A stretch of DNA of 64,000 bases from Pantoea endophytica (GCF_002858935.1 NZ_PJRT01000025.1:124001-188000), one strand, 5' to 3'. Shown: positions 18,127 through 28,309, numbered from the stretch's first letter. Notes: generated from the letters alone by a model not told the origin. Translations and numbers: made by a program.

Positions 18127-19275
18127 ATGTACGCATTAGTGAACGGCCGGATTTTTACTGGTCATGAAATTCTGGACAATCATGCAGTTGTGATTGCAGA
18201 TGGCCTGATTGAGCGCGTGTGTCCGCGTGATGCCCTGGACGCGGCAATTGCACAGCAGGATGTGGCTGGTGCGTTTATCGCTCCTGGTTTTATTGATTTG
18301 CAGCTTAACGGCTGCGGCGGCGTGCAGTTCAATGATGACATCAATGCATTAAGCGTTGAGACGCTGGAGATCATGCAACGCGCCAACGAGAAATCAGGCT
18401 GCACCAGCTATTTGCCAACACTGATTACCAGCACCGATGCGCTGATGAGACGCGCAGTCGAAACCATGCGCGCCTACCTGGCTAAGCATCAGAATCAGGC
18501 AATCGGCCTGCATCTGGAAGGTCCGTGGCTGAATAAAGCTAAAAAAGGTACGCACAATCCTGAATTAATTCGCCTGCCGGATGCCGAGCTGGTGGATTTC
18601 CTCTGCGCCAATGCCGACGTCATCACTAAAGTCACGCTGGCACCTGAAAATACGGGCAGCGAGGTGATTCGTCAGCTGCGTGATGCCGGCATCATCGTGT
18701 CAGCGGGTCACTCCAACGCGACCTATGAAGAAGCAAAAACTGGCTTCAGCGCGGGCGTCAGCTTTGCTACGCATCTCTACAATGCCATGCCAACCTTCGC
18801 TGGACGTGAGCCAGGTCTGATCGGTGCGCTGTTTGATTCGCCTGATGTATACTGCGGCATCATTGCGGATGGTTTACATGTCCATTACGCTAATGTGCGC
18901 AATGCAAAACGCATTAAAGGCGACAAGCTGGTGTTAGTGACGGATGCCACAGCACCGGCGGGCGCATCGATTGATCAATTTATTTTTGCAGGCAAAACAA
19001 TATACTATCGCGATGGCCTGTGCGTTGACGAGAACGGTACGCTCAGCGGTTCTGCCTTGACCATGATTGAAGCGGTGCAGAACAGCGTTGAACATTGCGG
19101 TATCGCTCTTGATGAAGCGCTGCGTATGGCGACGCTCTATCCAGCGCAGGCGATGGGTGTGGAGAAGCAGTTAGGCACGGTCGAAGCAGGAAAAGTCGCC
19201 AACCTGACTGTCTTTACCCGCGATTATCAAATCACTAAGACGTTCGTCAACGGAGACAACGTCCTCAGCGAGTAA
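18127..19275 (+). CDS. nagA: N-acetylglucosamine-6-phosphate deacetylase
   Basis: Removes acetate from GlcNAc-6-P, the committed step of GlcNAc use and peptidoglycan sugar recycling. 382 residues, as in E. coli. Metal and catalytic residues of the amidohydrolase barrel are present: E131 in LHLEGPW, H195 in [12 protein letters not shown]216 in THLYNAM, H251 and the catalytic D273 in VTDATAPAG. Its product feeds NagB, and its substrate is the NagC inducer. RBS GGGAGAGA lies ahead of the ATG. Confidence 0.98.
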   Translation: MYALVNGRIFTGHEILDNHAVVIADGLIERVCPRDALDAAIAQQDVAGAFIAPGFIDLQLNGCGGVQFNDDINALSVETLEIMQRANEKSGCTSYLPTLITSTDALMRRAVETMRAYLAKHQNQAIGLHLEGPWLNKAKKGTHNPELIRLPDAELVDFLCANADVITKVTLAPENTGSEVIRQLRDAGIIVSAGHSNATYEEAKTGFSAGVSFATHLYNAMPTFAGREPGLIGALFDSPDVYCGIIADGLHVHYANVRNAKRIKGDKLVLVTDATAPAGASIDQFIFAGKTIYYRDGLCVDENGTLSGSALTMIEAVQNSVEHCGIALDEALRMATLYPAQAMGVEKQLGTVEAGKVANLTVFTRDYQITKTFVNGDNVLSE

Positions 19276-19282
19276 GCATTGA

Positions 19283-20503
19283 ATGACCACTGGCGGCCAG
19301 TCTCAAATAGGAAATGTTGATCTTGTTAAACAACTCAATAGTGCAGCCGTTTATCGGCTAATCGATCAGCAGGGGCCAATTTCGCGCATTCAGATTGCCG
19401 AACACAGTCAGCTTGCGCCCGCCAGTGTCACCAAAATTACCCGCCAGCTCATTGAGCGCGGCCTTATCAAAGAGGTGGAGCAACAAGCCTCCACCGGTGG
19501 GCGTCGCGCGATCTCCATCATTACTGAAACCCGTCATTTTCATACTATCGGCGTGCGCTTAGGGCGTAATGACGCGACGTTGACGCTGTTTGATCTGAGC
19601 GGGAAATCGCTGGCGCAGGAAGATTATCCGCTGCCCGAGCGCACGCAGGAAACGCTGGAGAACGCGCTGTTCAATGCCATCAGCGCCTTTATGGCCGCGC
19701 ATCAGCGTAAGATTCATGAACTGATTGCTATCTCGGTGATTCTGCCCGGATTGGTCGATCCCATTAACGGCATCATTCGCTACATGCCGCACATCGCGGT
19801 AAGTCATTGGCCGCTGGTTTCCAGCCTGAAAAAACGCTTCAACGTCACCAGCTTTGTTGGTCATGACATCCGTAGCCTGGCGCTGGCCGAGCACTACTTC
19901 GGTGCAAGTCGCGATTGCGCAGACTCCATTCTGGTGCGTTTGCATCGCGGCACCGGTGCCGGAATCATCGCCAACGGCCACATTTTCCTCGGCAGTAACG
20001 GCAACGTGGGCGAGATTGGCCATATTCAGGTTGATCCGCTGGGTGAACGCTGCCACTGCGGTAACTTTGGCTGCCTGGAAACCATTGCGGCTAACGGCGC
20101 GATTGAAAACCGCGTGCGTCACTTGCTGAATCAAGGCTATCCCAGTTCATTAACGTTGAATGATTGCCTGATGCCGCAGATTTGCCGCGCCGCTAATCAT
20201 GGCGACGCGCTGGCGTGCGAAGTGATTGAACATGTCGGCCGCTATTTAGGCAAGGCGATTGCTATCGCCATCAACCTGTTCAATCCGCAAAAAGTGGTGT
20301 TGGCCGGTGAAATCACTGAAGCGGATAAAGTACTGTTTCCTGCTATTGAAGGGTGTATCAATACGCAGACGCTGCCTGCCTTTCGTAAAAATCTGCCGGT
20401 GGTGCGTTCCGAGCTCGATCATCGCTCGGCGATTGGCGCCTTTGCGTTGGCAAAACGCGCAATGCTGAATGGCATTTTGCTGCAACATCTGCTGGAAGAG
20501 TAA
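19283..20503 (+). CDS. nagC: ROK-family transcriptional regulator NagC
   Basis: Repressor of the nag genes and regulator of glmUS and chitobiose genes; released by GlcNAc-6-P. 406 residues, as in E. coli. Residues about 20-80 form a winged helix-turn-helix (GPISRIQIAEHSQLAPASVTK). The rest is a ROK sugar-kinase-like domain with the zinc motif CHCGNFGCLE near residue 257 and GTGAGIIANG near 234. It follows nagA by only 7 bp. Confidence 0.97.
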   Translation: MTTGGQSQIGNVDLVKQLNSAAVYRLIDQQGPISRIQIAEHSQLAPASVTKITRQLIERGLIKEVEQQASTGGRRAISIITETRHFHTIGVRLGRNDATLTLFDLSGKSLAQEDYPLPERTQETLENALFNAISAFMAAHQRKIHELIAISVILPGLVDPINGIIRYMPHIAVSHWPLVSSLKKRFNVTSFVGHDIRSLALAEHYFGASRDCADSILVRLHRGTGAGIIANGHIFLGSNGNVGEIGHIQVDPLGERCHCGNFGCLETIAANGAIENRVRHLLNQGYPSSLTLNDCLMPQICRAANHGDALACEVIEHVGRYLGKAIAIAINLFNPQKVVLAGEITEADKVLFPAIEGCINTQTLPAFRKNLPVVRSELDHRSAIGAFALAKRAMLNGILLQHLLEE

Positions 20504-20509
20504 TCACCA

Positions 20510-20527
20510 GCCTGCTGTCAAGCAGGC
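20510..20527 (+). other. hairpin between nagC and nagD
   Basis: Perfect GCCTGCT/AGCAGGC stem with loop GTCA and no T-run; resembles the nagB-nagA hairpin and may tune message stability. Confidence 0.5.
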
Positions 20528-20544
20528 CCGACCGGATGCAATCT

Positions 20545-21297
20545 ATGACGATTAAAAGCGTAATCTGTGACATCGACGGCGTGTTGATGCATGACAATAC
20601 CGCCGTTCCCGGCGCGAAAGAATTTCTGCAGCGAATTCTGGCGAAGGATATGCCGTTGGTGGTGTTGACCAACTATCCTTCGCAAACCGCGCCGGATCTG
20701 GCGAACCGCTTTGCCAACGCCGGCATTGACGTACCAGATTCGGTGTTTTACACCTCGGCGATGGCCACCGCCGATTTCCTGCGCCGTCAGGAAGGGAAAA
20801 AAGCCTACGTAATTGGCGAAGGTGCGCTGATTCATGAGCTGTATAAAGCTGGCTTCACCATCACTGACGTTAATCCAGATTTCGTTATCGTCGGCGAAAC
20901 CCGCTCCTTCAATTGGGAAATGATGCACAAAGCCGCTTTCTTCGTGGCCAATGGCGCCCGCTTTATCGCCACTAATCCCGATACACATGCACGCGGCTTT
21001 GTTCCTGCCTGCGGAGCACTCTGCGCCGGTATCGAAACCATCTCCGGCCGTAAACCGTTTTACGTCGGAAAACCGAGTCCGTACATCATGCGCGCAGCGT
21101 TAAACAAAATGCATGCGCATTCGGAAGAGACGGTCATTGTGGGCGATAACCTGCGGACAGACATTCTGGCAGGCTTCCAGGCGGGTCTGGAAACCATTCT
21201 GGTGCTGTCTGGCGTTTCCACACTGAGTGATATTGATGCGATGCCTTTCCGCCCGGATTGGATTTACCCATCGGTCGCCGATATCGACCTGTTCTGA
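20545..21297 (+). CDS. nagD: HAD-family nucleotide phosphatase NagD
   Basis: Ribonucleoside 5'-monophosphatase of the haloacid dehalogenase superfamily (UMP and GMP are good substrates in E. coli). Motif I is ICDIDGVLMHD with nucleophile D9 and acid D11; motif II is VLTNYPSQ, motif III K near 175 in VGKPSP, and motif IV GDNLRTDI. The ATG at 20536 adds three residues; the ATG at 20545 gives the E. coli N-terminus and 250 residues, so it is chosen, although neither has a strong ribosome binding site. Last gene of nagBACD; its link to GlcNAc use is unexplained. Confidence 0.95.
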   Translation: MTIKSVICDIDGVLMHDNTAVPGAKEFLQRILAKDMPLVVLTNYPSQTAPDLANRFANAGIDVPDSVFYTSAMATADFLRRQEGKKAYVIGEGALIHELYKAGFTITDVNPDFVIVGETRSFNWEMMHKAAFFVANGARFIATNPDTHARGFVPACGALCAGIETISGRKPFYVGKPSPYIMRAALNKMHAHSEETVIVGDNLRTDILAGFQAGLETILVLSGVSTLSDIDAMPFRPDWIYPSVADIDLF

Positions 21298-21320
21298 TTC
21301 CAGCCATTACCTCTTCTTAT

Positions 21321-21350
21321 GGCCCTGCTTATGCAGGGCTTTTGTTTTTT
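21321..21350 (+). terminator. terminator of nagBACD
   Basis: GCCCTGC/GCAGGGC stem, TTAT loop, then TTTTGTTTTTT. Confidence 0.9.
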
Positions 21351-21448
21351 CTGTGGTTATGCCTTTCTTTACCGCTCGCCTTATGCCTACAAAACGAACG
21401 ATAATGCAGTTTTATTAGATGACATCTAAAATAAACGCTTATCAATTG

Positions 21449-21467
21449 AATAATATTCAATATTATT
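21449..21467. promoter_or_regulatory. AT-only palindrome upstream of asnB
   Basis: AATAATATT-C-AATATTATT is a perfect 9+1+9 palindrome in an A/T-rich patch about 150 bp before asnB. It may be an operator (Lrp/AsnC-type or H-NS-like binding). The rest of the 317-bp nagD-asnB gap shows only the nag terminator and a TATACA at 21541. Confidence 0.35.
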
Positions 21468-21614
21468 TGCCCATCAACATTCTTTTTATCAAAGAATCGC
21501 AATTATGCTTGCACTAACACCGCCATTTAGCGCATTTTCTTATACATCACGCAGCCAAGGCTGCCGGACAAACGTAGAAATAACTTCGCCACAAGGTGAG
21601 ATCAGGAGTCAGTT

Positions 21615-23282
21615 ATGTGTTCAATTTTTGGTGTGCTGGATCTGAAAAGCGATCCTATTGAGCTGCGCAAGAAAGCGCTGGAATCTTCTCGTCTGATGCG
21701 TCACCGCGGCCCGGATTGGTCAGGTGTTTATGCGGATGATAAAGCCATTCTGGTGCATGAGCGTCTGTCGATTGTTGACGTTAACAACGGCGCACAGCCG
21801 CTGTATAACGCTGACCACACCCACGTACTGGCTGTTAACGGCGAAATTTACAACCATCAGGCGCTGCGTGCTGAGTTGAGCGATCGTTACGCTTTCCAGA
21901 CCGGTTCTGACTGTGAAGTGATCCTCGCGCTGTATCAGGAAAAAGGCGTCGATTTCCTCGACGAGCTGCAAGGCATGTTCGCCTTCATTCTGTGGGACAG
22001 CGTGAAGCAACAATATCTGATTGGTCGCGACCATATCGGCATTATCCCGCTGTATATGGGCAACGACGAGCACGGCAACCTGTATGTCGCTTCCGAGATG
22101 AAAGCGCTGGTGCCGGTGTGCCGCAGCATCAAAGAGTTCCCGCCGGGAAGCTACATGTCGAGCGCCGATGGTGAAATCCGTCGTTACTGGCAGCGTGACT
22201 GGATGGAATATTCCGCTGTTGAGCACAACACCACGGATGCCGCCGAGCTGAAACATGCGCTGGAAGAGTCAGTAAAAAGTCACCTGATGTCTGACGTGCC
22301 TTACGGCGTTCTGCTGTCTGGCGGCCTGGACTCATCCATCATCTCTGCCGTGACCAAACGCTTTGCTGCGAAACGTGTTGAAGATGCGGATAAGAGCGAT
22401 GCATGGTGGCCGCAGCTGCACTCCTTCGCGGTTGGCCTGGAAGGTTCTCCAGACCTGAAAGCAGCGAAATCAGTCGCAGAACACCTCGGTACCGTGCACC
22501 ACGAAATCCATTTCACCGTGCAGGAAGGCTTGGATGCGATCCGTGACGTGATTTACCACATCGAAACCTATGATGTGACCACCATTCGCGCCTCTACGCC
22601 GATGTATTTAATGTCGCGTAAGATCAAAGCGATGGGCATCAAAATGGTGTTGTCCGGTGAAGGTGCGGATGAAGTCTTTGGCGGCTACCTCTATTTCCAT
22701 AAGGCGCCAAACGCCAAAGAATTCCACGAAGAGAACGTACGTAAACTGCTGGCTCTGCACATGTTTGACTGTGCTCGCGCCAACAAAGCGATGTCCGCCT
22801 GGGGCGTGGAAGCGCGTGTGCCGTTCCTCGACAAGAAATTCCTCGACGTGGCGATGCGCATCAACCCGGCAGACAAACTGTGCGGCAGCAACGGCAAGAT
22901 GGAAAAACACATCCTACGCGAATGTTTCTCTTCTTACCTGCCGGAGAGCGTGGCGTGGCGTCAGAAAGAGCAGTTCTCTGATGGTGTGGGCTACAGCTGG
23001 ATCGATACGCTGAAAGAAGTGGCGGCGAAGCAAATCACCGACCAACAGCTGTCGACTGCGCACTTCCGCTTCCCGTACAACACGCCGAACTCGAAAGAAG
23101 CGTACCTGTATCGCGAAATCTTTGAGGAATTGTTCCCAATCGCCAGCGCCGCAGAGTGTGTGCCAGGCGGTCCGTCGGTGGCCTGTTCTTCGGCTAAAGC
23201 GATCGAGTGGGATGAAGCCTTTAAATCCATGGATGACCCTTCTGGTCGTGCCGTTGGTGTGCATCAGTCCGCGTATAAATAA
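21615..23282 (+). CDS. asnB: asparagine synthetase B (glutamine-hydrolysing)
   Basis: Makes asparagine from aspartate, ATP and glutamine. 555 residues (E. coli 554). C2 is the glutaminase nucleophile (MCSIFG). The N-terminal amidotransferase domain extends to about 200 with RGPDWSG and NGEIYNH. The synthetase domain has the PP-loop LLSGGLDSS near residue 233 and GEGADEVFGGYLYF near 347. RBS AGGAG is seven bases before the ATG. It is monocistronic, with its own terminator. Confidence 0.98.
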   Translation: MCSIFGVLDLKSDPIELRKKALESSRLMRHRGPDWSGVYADDKAILVHERLSIVDVNNGAQPLYNADHTHVLAVNGEIYNHQALRAELSDRYAFQTGSDCEVILALYQEKGVDFLDELQGMFAFILWDSVKQQYLIGRDHIGIIPLYMGNDEHGNLYVASEMKALVPVCRSIKEFPPGSYMSSADGEIRRYWQRDWMEYSAVEHNTTDAAELKHALEESVKSHLMSDVPYGVLLSGGLDSSIISAVTKRFAAKRVEDADKSDAWWPQLHSFAVGLEGSPDLKAAKSVAEHLGTVHHEIHFTVQEGLDAIRDVIYHIETYDVTTIRASTPMYLMSRKIKAMGIKMVLSGEGADEVFGGYLYFHKAPNAKEFHEENVRKLLALHMFDCARANKAMSAWGVEARVPFLDKKFLDVAMRINPADKLCGSNGKMEKHILRECFSSYLPESVAWRQKEQFSDGVGYSWIDTLKEVAAKQITDQQLSTAHFRFPYNTPNSKEAYLYREIFEELFPIASAAECVPGGPSVACSSAKAIEWDEAFKSMDDPSGRAVGVHQSAYK

Positions 23283-23302
23283 GGTTTTTACTCAACAAGA
23301 TA

Positions 23303-23328
23303 TGGGGCTCATTCGAGCCCCTTTTTTA
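23303..23328 (+). terminator. terminator of asnB
   Basis: GGGGCTC/GAGCCCC stem, ATTC loop, six T residues. Confidence 0.9.
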
Positions 23329-23430
23329 TGCAATCTATCGTACAGCCTGTGAAATTAGCCGAATAAATCACCAGCCTGGTTACAAGCCAGACAAACAGGC
23401 GTTTTAAGGCGAAAAACGGCAAAAAAATTG

Positions 23431-23459
23431 TTGACGCTACAAGACTCAATACGCATAAT
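23431..23459 (+). promoter_or_regulatory. promoter of the seven-tRNA operon
   Basis: TTGACG (23431-23436), 17-base spacer, CATAAT (23454-23459), followed by the G/C-rich discriminator GCGCCCCGC typical of stringently controlled stable RNA promoters. The first tRNA starts 38 bases further on. Confidence 0.8.
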
Positions 23460-23497
23460 GCGCCCCGCAACGCCGATGAAGGTTACGCGAAAAAGAT

Positions 23498-23574
23498 GGC
23501 TACGTAGCTCAGCTGGTTAGAGCACATCACTCATAATGATGGGGTCACAGGTTCAAATCCCGTCGTAGCCACCA
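23498..23574 (+). tRNA. metT: tRNA-Met (CAT), elongator
   Basis: 77 bases with encoded CCA. Cloverleaf arms GGCTACG/CGTAGCC, anticodon stem CATCA/TGATG around CTCATAA. Matches E. coli elongator tRNA-Met, first gene of the metT-leuW-glnU-glnW-metU-glnV-glnX operon; identical to the copy at 23898. Confidence 0.97.
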
Positions 23575-23581
23575 TCTTTTT

Positions 23582-23666
23582 GCGGGAGTGGCGAAATTGG
23601 TAGACGCACTAGATTTAGGTTCTAGCGCCGCAAGGTGTGCGAGTTCAAGTCTCGCCTCCCGCACCA
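23582..23666 (+). tRNA. leuW: tRNA-Leu (TAG)
   Basis: 85 bases with a long variable arm as expected for leucine, acceptor GCGGGAG/CTCCCGC, encoded CCA. Anticodon loop TTTAGGT inside CTAGA/TCTAG gives TAG. Confidence 0.97.
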
Positions 23667-23687
23667 TTTCAGTCTTCGGCAGCCGGA

Positions 23688-23762
23688 TGGGGTATCGCCA
23701 AGCGGTAAGGCACTGGTTTTTGATACCAGCATTCCCAGGTTCGAATCCTGGTACCCCAGCCA
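23688..23762 (+). tRNA. glnU: tRNA-Gln (TTG), first copy
   Basis: 75 bases, acceptor TGGGGTA/TACCCCA, anticodon loop TTTTGAT in CTGGT/ACCAG gives TTG; encoded CCA. Confidence 0.96.
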
Positions 23763-23796
23763 ATCCGGATTATGTTGTGGATACAAAGTCGACGAA

Positions 23797-23871
23797 TGGG
23801 ATATCGCCAAGCGGTAAGGCACCGGTTTTTGATACCGGCATTCCCTGGTTCGAATCCAGGTATCCCAGCCA
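23797..23871 (+). tRNA. glnW: tRNA-Gln (TTG), second copy
   Basis: 75 bases, acceptor TGGGATA/TATCCCA, anticodon stem CCGGT/ACCGG around TTTTGAT, T-stem CTGG/CCAG. It differs from the preceding glutamine tRNA by compensated pair changes in all three stems. Confidence 0.96.
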
Positions 23872-23897
23872 TCGTCGGACGCAGTAAGCAGTACAAA

Positions 23898-23974
23898 GGC
23901 TACGTAGCTCAGCTGGTTAGAGCACATCACTCATAATGATGGGGTCACAGGTTCAAATCCCGTCGTAGCCACCA
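23898..23974 (+). tRNA. metU: tRNA-Met (CAT), second identical copy
   Basis: All 77 bases identical to the tRNA at 23498-23574, again with encoded CCA. The duplication is the E. coli arrangement metT/metU. Confidence 0.97.
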
Positions 23975-23980
23975 AATTAT

Positions 23981-24055
23981 TGGGGTGTCGCCAAGCGGTA
24001 AGGCTCTGGTTTCTGATACCAGCATTCCGGGGTTCGAATCCCTGCACCCCAGCCA
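23981..24055 (+). tRNA. glnV: tRNA-Gln (CTG), first copy
   Basis: 75 bases, acceptor TGGGGTG/CACCCCA, anticodon loop TTCTGAT gives CTG, encoded CCA. One D-arm base (CTC in place of CAC after GGTAAGG) differs from the copy at 24084. Confidence 0.96.
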
Positions 24056-24083
24056 TAAAAAGACAATTTGATCAAACACCTAT

Positions 24084-24158
24084 TGGGGTGTCGCCAAGCG
24101 GTAAGGCACTGGTTTCTGATACCAGCATTCCGGGGTTCGAATCCCTGCACCCCAGCCA
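24084..24158 (+). tRNA. glnX: tRNA-Gln (CTG), second copy
   Basis: 75 bases, near-identical to the preceding tRNA-Gln(CTG). Last gene of the tRNA operon, followed directly by a strong terminator. Confidence 0.96.
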
Positions 24159-24166
24159 AATTGCAC

Positions 24167-24200
24167 AATAAAGCCCGCTTATGCGGGCTTTATTGTTTTC
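24167..24200. terminator. bidirectional terminator between tRNA operon and ubiF
   Basis: AATAAAGCCCGC TTAT GCGGGCTTTATT, then GTTTTC; the long symmetric stem with A and T flanks suits both convergent units. Confidence 0.88.
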
Positions 24201-24261
24201 TGCGTTTGGCAAAGTGGCGAGCAAACTTTTAACCAAGAGCGCATCAATGCGCTCCATACAA

Positions 24262-25434
24262 TCACAAACCTAATGCGTAACGCAGCACCTTACGTTTCAA
24301 CTCTCCGGCATTCTCCGCCGCAATCAGCGCCAAGTTTCGCGCAAAACGCAGCGGCGGCAGTTTATTGCTAAACGCGAAGTAGAACAGATCCATACCGCCC
24401 TGCATCAGTAAATTATCTTTGTAACGCTGACGATGATAACGCTGCAGCACAGCATCCGATGACCAGAGCTCCGCCTGGTTGCGCGCCTCGACCAGCGTCG
24501 TGATCAACGCATTCACATCCCGATAGCCCAAATTAACGCCCTGTCCGGCCAGCGGATTGATGGTGTGCGCCGCATCCCCCACCAGCGCCAATCCCGGCAT
24601 CACATAACGTGTTGCATGACGTCGCACCAGCGGGAAAGAGGCCGCAGTTTTGACCTGAATACGGCCAACGCGTGCCGGGAAGTGAGCATAAATCTCTTTC
24701 TCCAGTTGCGGGAGCGGCAAACTTTGCAGCTGACGAATTCGTGCTGGCGCGTCGTACCACACCAGCGAAGCACGACGATCAAACAGCGGCAGGAAAGCGC
24801 GCGGCCCTTGCGGCGTAAACTGCTGCCAGGTGGCATCGCCCGCCTCCTGCTCGCACTCCACGCTTATCAGCATGCAGGATTGCGCATAGTTCCAGCCGCG
24901 CACGCCAATACCCGCTAACTGACGCACACGCGAGTTAGCACCATCTGCGCCGACCACTAAACGCGCATCCAACGTTTGGCCGTTATCGAGTTGCACCTGC
25001 CAGCCAGCGCTGTGCGGCTGCAAACCCTGCAAGCTCGCCGGGCAGATCAGTGTGATGCCCTCTTGCTGCATTTTTTCCCACAGCGCACGCTGCAGCACGC
25101 TGTTTTCCACCATAAAGCCCAGCTCGGGCAACCCAAGCGACGCCGCATCAAACTTCACATGCGCGTTTTGCCACTCCCAGGTTTCCAGCTGGCGATAGGG
25201 CGCACAGCGCATCGCCTGCACACGCTGCCAGACATCCAGTTGCTGCAGCAGCGCAACCGACGACGCACCGATGGCGGAGATACGCACATCTGGCTCGCTG
25301 CCGGCATCAAAGCTTGCCGGTTCCGCCCGTTCAATGACCGCTACGCGAAACTGCTGCTGCGCCAGGCCACACGCCAGCGCCGCACCAACCATGCCACCGC
25401 CCACGATCACCACATCAAAATGTGAATCCTGCAT
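24262..25434 (-). CDS. ubiF: 3-demethoxyubiquinol 3-hydroxylase
   Basis: FAD monooxygenase that makes the last ring hydroxylation of ubiquinone synthesis. 390 residues (E. coli 391). The N-terminal dinucleotide-binding loop is VVIVGGGMVGAALACG (8-23). The second FAD motif is LVGDAAHTINPLAGQGVNLGYRDV near residue 278. A DG motif is present in VVGADGANSRVR near 160. Divergent from miaB; the 169-bp gap is shared promoter space. Confidence 0.96.
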   Translation of the reverse strand: MQDSHFDVVIVGGGMVGAALACGLAQQQFRVAVIERAEPASFDAGSEPDVRISAIGASSVALLQQLDVWQRVQAMRCAPYRQLETWEWQNAHVKFDAASLGLPELGFMVENSVLQRALWEKMQQEGITLICPASLQGLQPHSAGWQVQLDNGQTLDARLVVGADGANSRVRQLAGIGVRGWNYAQSCMLISVECEQEAGDATWQQFTPQGPRAFLPLFDRRASLVWYDAPARIRQLQSLPLPQLEKEIYAHFPARVGRIQVKTAASFPLVRRHATRYVMPGLALVGDAAHTINPLAGQGVNLGYRDVNALITTLVEARNQAELWSSDAVLQRYHRQRYKDNLLMQGGMDLFYFAFSNKLPPLRFARNLALIAAENAGELKRKVLRYALGL

Positions 25435-25603
25435 CGACTCTAATCCTTCTTTTTGCCGTGAAACCTTCCAGCATCACGTTGATAGCTAAAGTGTACCGGA
25501 AATTAGCAGCGCGATGCGATGCAGATGCGTGAAGCCTGGTAACAACAGCGTCGAAGCATTACAATACGCGCCCTGCACTTCGCTTGAATCAATGGCTAGT
25601 TCG

Positions 25604-27028
25604 ATGACCAAAAAACTGCACATCAAAACCTGGGGCTGTCAGATGAATGAATACGATTCATCGAAGATGGCCGATCTGCTGAACAGCACGCACGGCTACA
25701 CCCTTACCGAGGAAGCTGAAGAGGCGGACGTTCTGCTGCTCAACACCTGCTCCATCCGTGAAAAGGCGCAGGAGAAGGTTTTTGCTCTGTTAGGCCGTTG
25801 GAAAAAGCTGAAAGCGAGCAATCCCGATCTGATCATCGGCGTGGGTGGCTGCGTGGCCTCACAAGAAGGTGAACGTCTGCGCCAGCGCGCCAGTTACGTC
25901 GATATCGTCTTTGGCCCGCAGACCTTACATCGTCTGCCGGAGATGATTAACACCGTGCGCGGCAGTAAAAGCCCGGTTGTTGACATCAGCTTCCCTGAAA
26001 TTGAGAAGTTTGATCGCCTGCCAGAACCGCGCGCCGATGGCCCAACCGCCTTTGTGTCGATCATGGAAGGTTGCAACAAATATTGTACTTTCTGCGTGGT
26101 GCCTTACACGCGCGGCGAGGAAGTCAGCCGTCCGAGCGACGATATTCTGCTGGAAATCGCCCAGCTTGCCGCTCAGGGCGTACGTGAAGTCAACCTGCTG
26201 GGCCAGAACGTCAACGCCTATCGCGGCGCCACCTTTGATGGCGATATCTGCACCTTTGCTGAGTTGCTGCGCTTAGTGGCGGCGATCGACGGCATTGACC
26301 GTATTCGCTTCACCACCAGCCATCCTATTGAATTTACCGATGACATCATCGAGGTTTACCGCGATACACCCGAGCTGGCGAGCTTCCTGCATCTGCCGGT
26401 TCAGAGCGGATCAGATCGCATCCTGACGCTGATGAAGCGCGCGCACACCGCACTCGAGTACAAAGCGATTATCCGCAAGCTGAAAGCCGCACGTCCGGAT
26501 ATCCAGCTGAGCTCTGATTTCATCATCGGTTTCCCCGGCGAAACGCAGCAGGATTTTGAGCAGACCATGAAGCTGGTCGGTGAAGTGAATTTCGATGTCA
26601 GCTTCAGCTTTATCTACTCCATGCGCCCAGGCACGCCGGCCGCCGATCTGCCCGACGATGTGACAGAAGAGGAGAAAAAGCAGCGTCTTTTCATCCTGCA
26701 GGACCGCATCAATCAGCAGGTGATGGCGTGGAGCCGCCGCATGCTGGGCACCACGCAGCGCGTGCTGGTGGAAGGCATTTCGCGTAAAAATGTGATGGAA
26801 CTGACCGGCCGCACCGATAATAACCGCGTGGTGAACTTCGAAGCACCGGTTGAAATGATCGGGAAGTTTGTTGATGTCGAAATTGTTGATGTCTATGCCA
26901 GCTCCCTGCGCGGCGTGCTGGTGCGCACCGAAGATCAAATGGCGCTCCGTGTGGCCGAAAGCCCGGCGTCAGTGATTGCGCGTACCCGCAAAGAGAACGA
27001 CATCGGCGTCGGACTGTTCCAGCCTTGA
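25604..27028 (+). CDS. miaB: tRNA-2-methylthio-N6-dimethylallyladenosine synthase
   Basis: Radical-SAM methylthiotransferase modifying A37 of tRNAs reading U-starting codons. The frame is open to 25514, but the ATG at 25604 gives [13 protein letters not shown] and exactly 474 residues as in E. coli; no start has a good Shine-Dalgarno. Cysteines of the auxiliary cluster are C12, C49 and C83; the radical-SAM triad C157, C161, C164 is in [10 protein letters not shown]. The C-terminal TRAM domain begins near 375. It is first in a miaB-ybeZ-ybeY-ybeX-lnt run. Confidence 0.96.
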   Translation: MTKKLHIKTWGCQMNEYDSSKMADLLNSTHGYTLTEEAEEADVLLLNTCSIREKAQEKVFALLGRWKKLKASNPDLIIGVGGCVASQEGERLRQRASYVDIVFGPQTLHRLPEMINTVRGSKSPVVDISFPEIEKFDRLPEPRADGPTAFVSIMEGCNKYCTFCVVPYTRGEEVSRPSDDILLEIAQLAAQGVREVNLLGQNVNAYRGATFDGDICTFAELLRLVAAIDGIDRIRFTTSHPIEFTDDIIEVYRDTPELASFLHLPVQSGSDRILTLMKRAHTALEYKAIIRKLKAARPDIQLSSDFIIGFPGETQQDFEQTMKLVGEVNFDVSFSFIYSMRPGTPAADLPDDVTEEEKKQRLFILQDRINQQVMAWSRRMLGTTQRVLVEGISRKNVMELTGRTDNNRVVNFEAPVEMIGKFVDVEIVDVYASSLRGVLVRTEDQMALRVAESPASVIARTRKENDIGVGLFQP

Positions 27029-27235
27029 AACCTCGAACGTTGAGCGATAGCGCACAAAGCGCTGTCGCCTGTTTCATCCCCAGGCCCTTGCTTTCCACAA
27101 GTGCTGCCCAAATATCGACTCTGAAGCTTGCGCCAGTGCGCAGCGCCATAAATAATTTCATAAAGATGTGGAGAGATTGCTCTTCGACATCCGGCACACC
27201 TTTTCAACTGGCCCTGAGTGACCTTAAGGATTCAT

Positions 27236-28309
27236 TTGAATATCGAAACGCGTGAAATCGCCCTTGAACCGGCAGATAACCAACGACTGATGAGCTTGTG
27301 CGGTCCGATGGATGACAATGTGAAACAGCTGGAGCGCCGTTTGGGCCTTGAAATCAAACGCCGTGACAACCAATTCACGCTTACCGGCCGCTCGCTGTGT
27401 GTGGACGCTGCCGTCAATATCCTGCGCACGCTGTATGTTGATACCGCCCCAATGCGCGGTCAGATCAAAGATATCGAACCGGACCAGATTCACCTGGCAA
27501 TCAAAGAGAGCGGCGTTCTGGAACAGAGCGCTGAGAGCGTGCCGGAATTCGGCAAAGCGGTGAACATCAAAACCAAGCGTGGCGTAATCAAACCGCGTAC
27601 CCCTAACCAGGCGCAATACATCGCCAATATCTTCTCGCACGACATTACCTTTGGTATCGGCCCGGCCGGTACCGGTAAAACCTATCTGGCGGTCGCTGCC
27701 GCAGTGGATGCGCTGGAGCGTCAGGAGATTCGCCGTATTCTGCTGACGCGTCCGGCGGTTGAAGCGGGTGAGAAACTCGGCTTCCTGCCCGGCGATCTCA
27801 GCCAGAAGGTCGATCCCTATCTGCGCCCGCTGTACGACGCGCTGTTCGAAATGCTCGGCTTTGAGCGCGTAGAGAAACTGATTGAGCGCAACGTGATTGA
27901 AGTAGCTCCGCTGGCCTACATGCGCGGACGCACGCTGAACGACGCCTTTGTGATTCTCGATGAGAGCCAGAACACCACTATCGAACAGATGAAGATGTTC
28001 CTGACGCGTATCGGCTTTAATTCGAAAGCGGTCATTACCGGCGATATCACGCAGATTGACTTGCCGCGCAGCACCAAATCCGGCCTGCGCCACGCCATTG
28101 AAGTGCTGGCAGAAGTCGATGAGATTAGCTTTAACTTTTTCCACAGCGAAGACGTGGTGCGTCATCCGGTTGTCGCACGCATCGTGAATGCTTATGAAGC
28201 CTGGGAAACCGCCGACCAGAAACGCCGTGATCAACAGGCAGAAGAGCGCAAACGCGAAGCTATCGCGGCTCAGCTTGCCAGCCAAACCAGCCCGCAGGAG
28301 CGTTCATGA
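27236..28309 (+). CDS. ybeZ: PhoH-family ATPase YbeZ
   Basis: ATP-binding protein of the PhoH family that partners YbeY in RNA metabolism. The chosen start is TTG at 27236, five bases after AAGGA, giving the N-terminus MNIETREI of E. coli YbeZ and 357 residues. The Walker A motif is [11 protein letters not shown] near residue 150 and Walker B is [10 protein letters not shown] near 244. The tail after 335 is charged and longer than in E. coli. Its stop overlaps the ybeY start (ATGA). Confidence 0.93.
   Translation: MNIETREIALEPADNQRLMSLCGPMDDNVKQLERRLGLEIKRRDNQFTLTGRSLCVDAAVNILRTLYVDTAPMRGQIKDIEPDQIHLAIKESGVLEQSAESVPEFGKAVNIKTKRGVIKPRTPNQAQYIANIFSHDITFGIGPAGTGKTYLAVAAAVDALERQEIRRILLTRPAVEAGEKLGFLPGDLSQKVDPYLRPLYDALFEMLGFERVEKLIERNVIEVAPLAYMRGRTLNDAFVILDESQNTTIEQMKMFLTRIGFNSKAVITGDITQIDLPRSTKSGLRHAIEVLAEVDEISFNFFHSEDVVRHPVVARIVNAYEAWETADQKRRDQQAEERKREAIAAQLASQTSPQERS

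Noticed and set aside
23545..24257. Overlapping short frames on both strands
   Set aside because: They cross tRNA genes and repeat because the tRNAs repeat.
27224..28285. 353-codon minus-strand frame
   Set aside because: Exact antisense shadow of ybeZ, produced by its codon usage; product is low-complexity His/Arg/Phe-rich.
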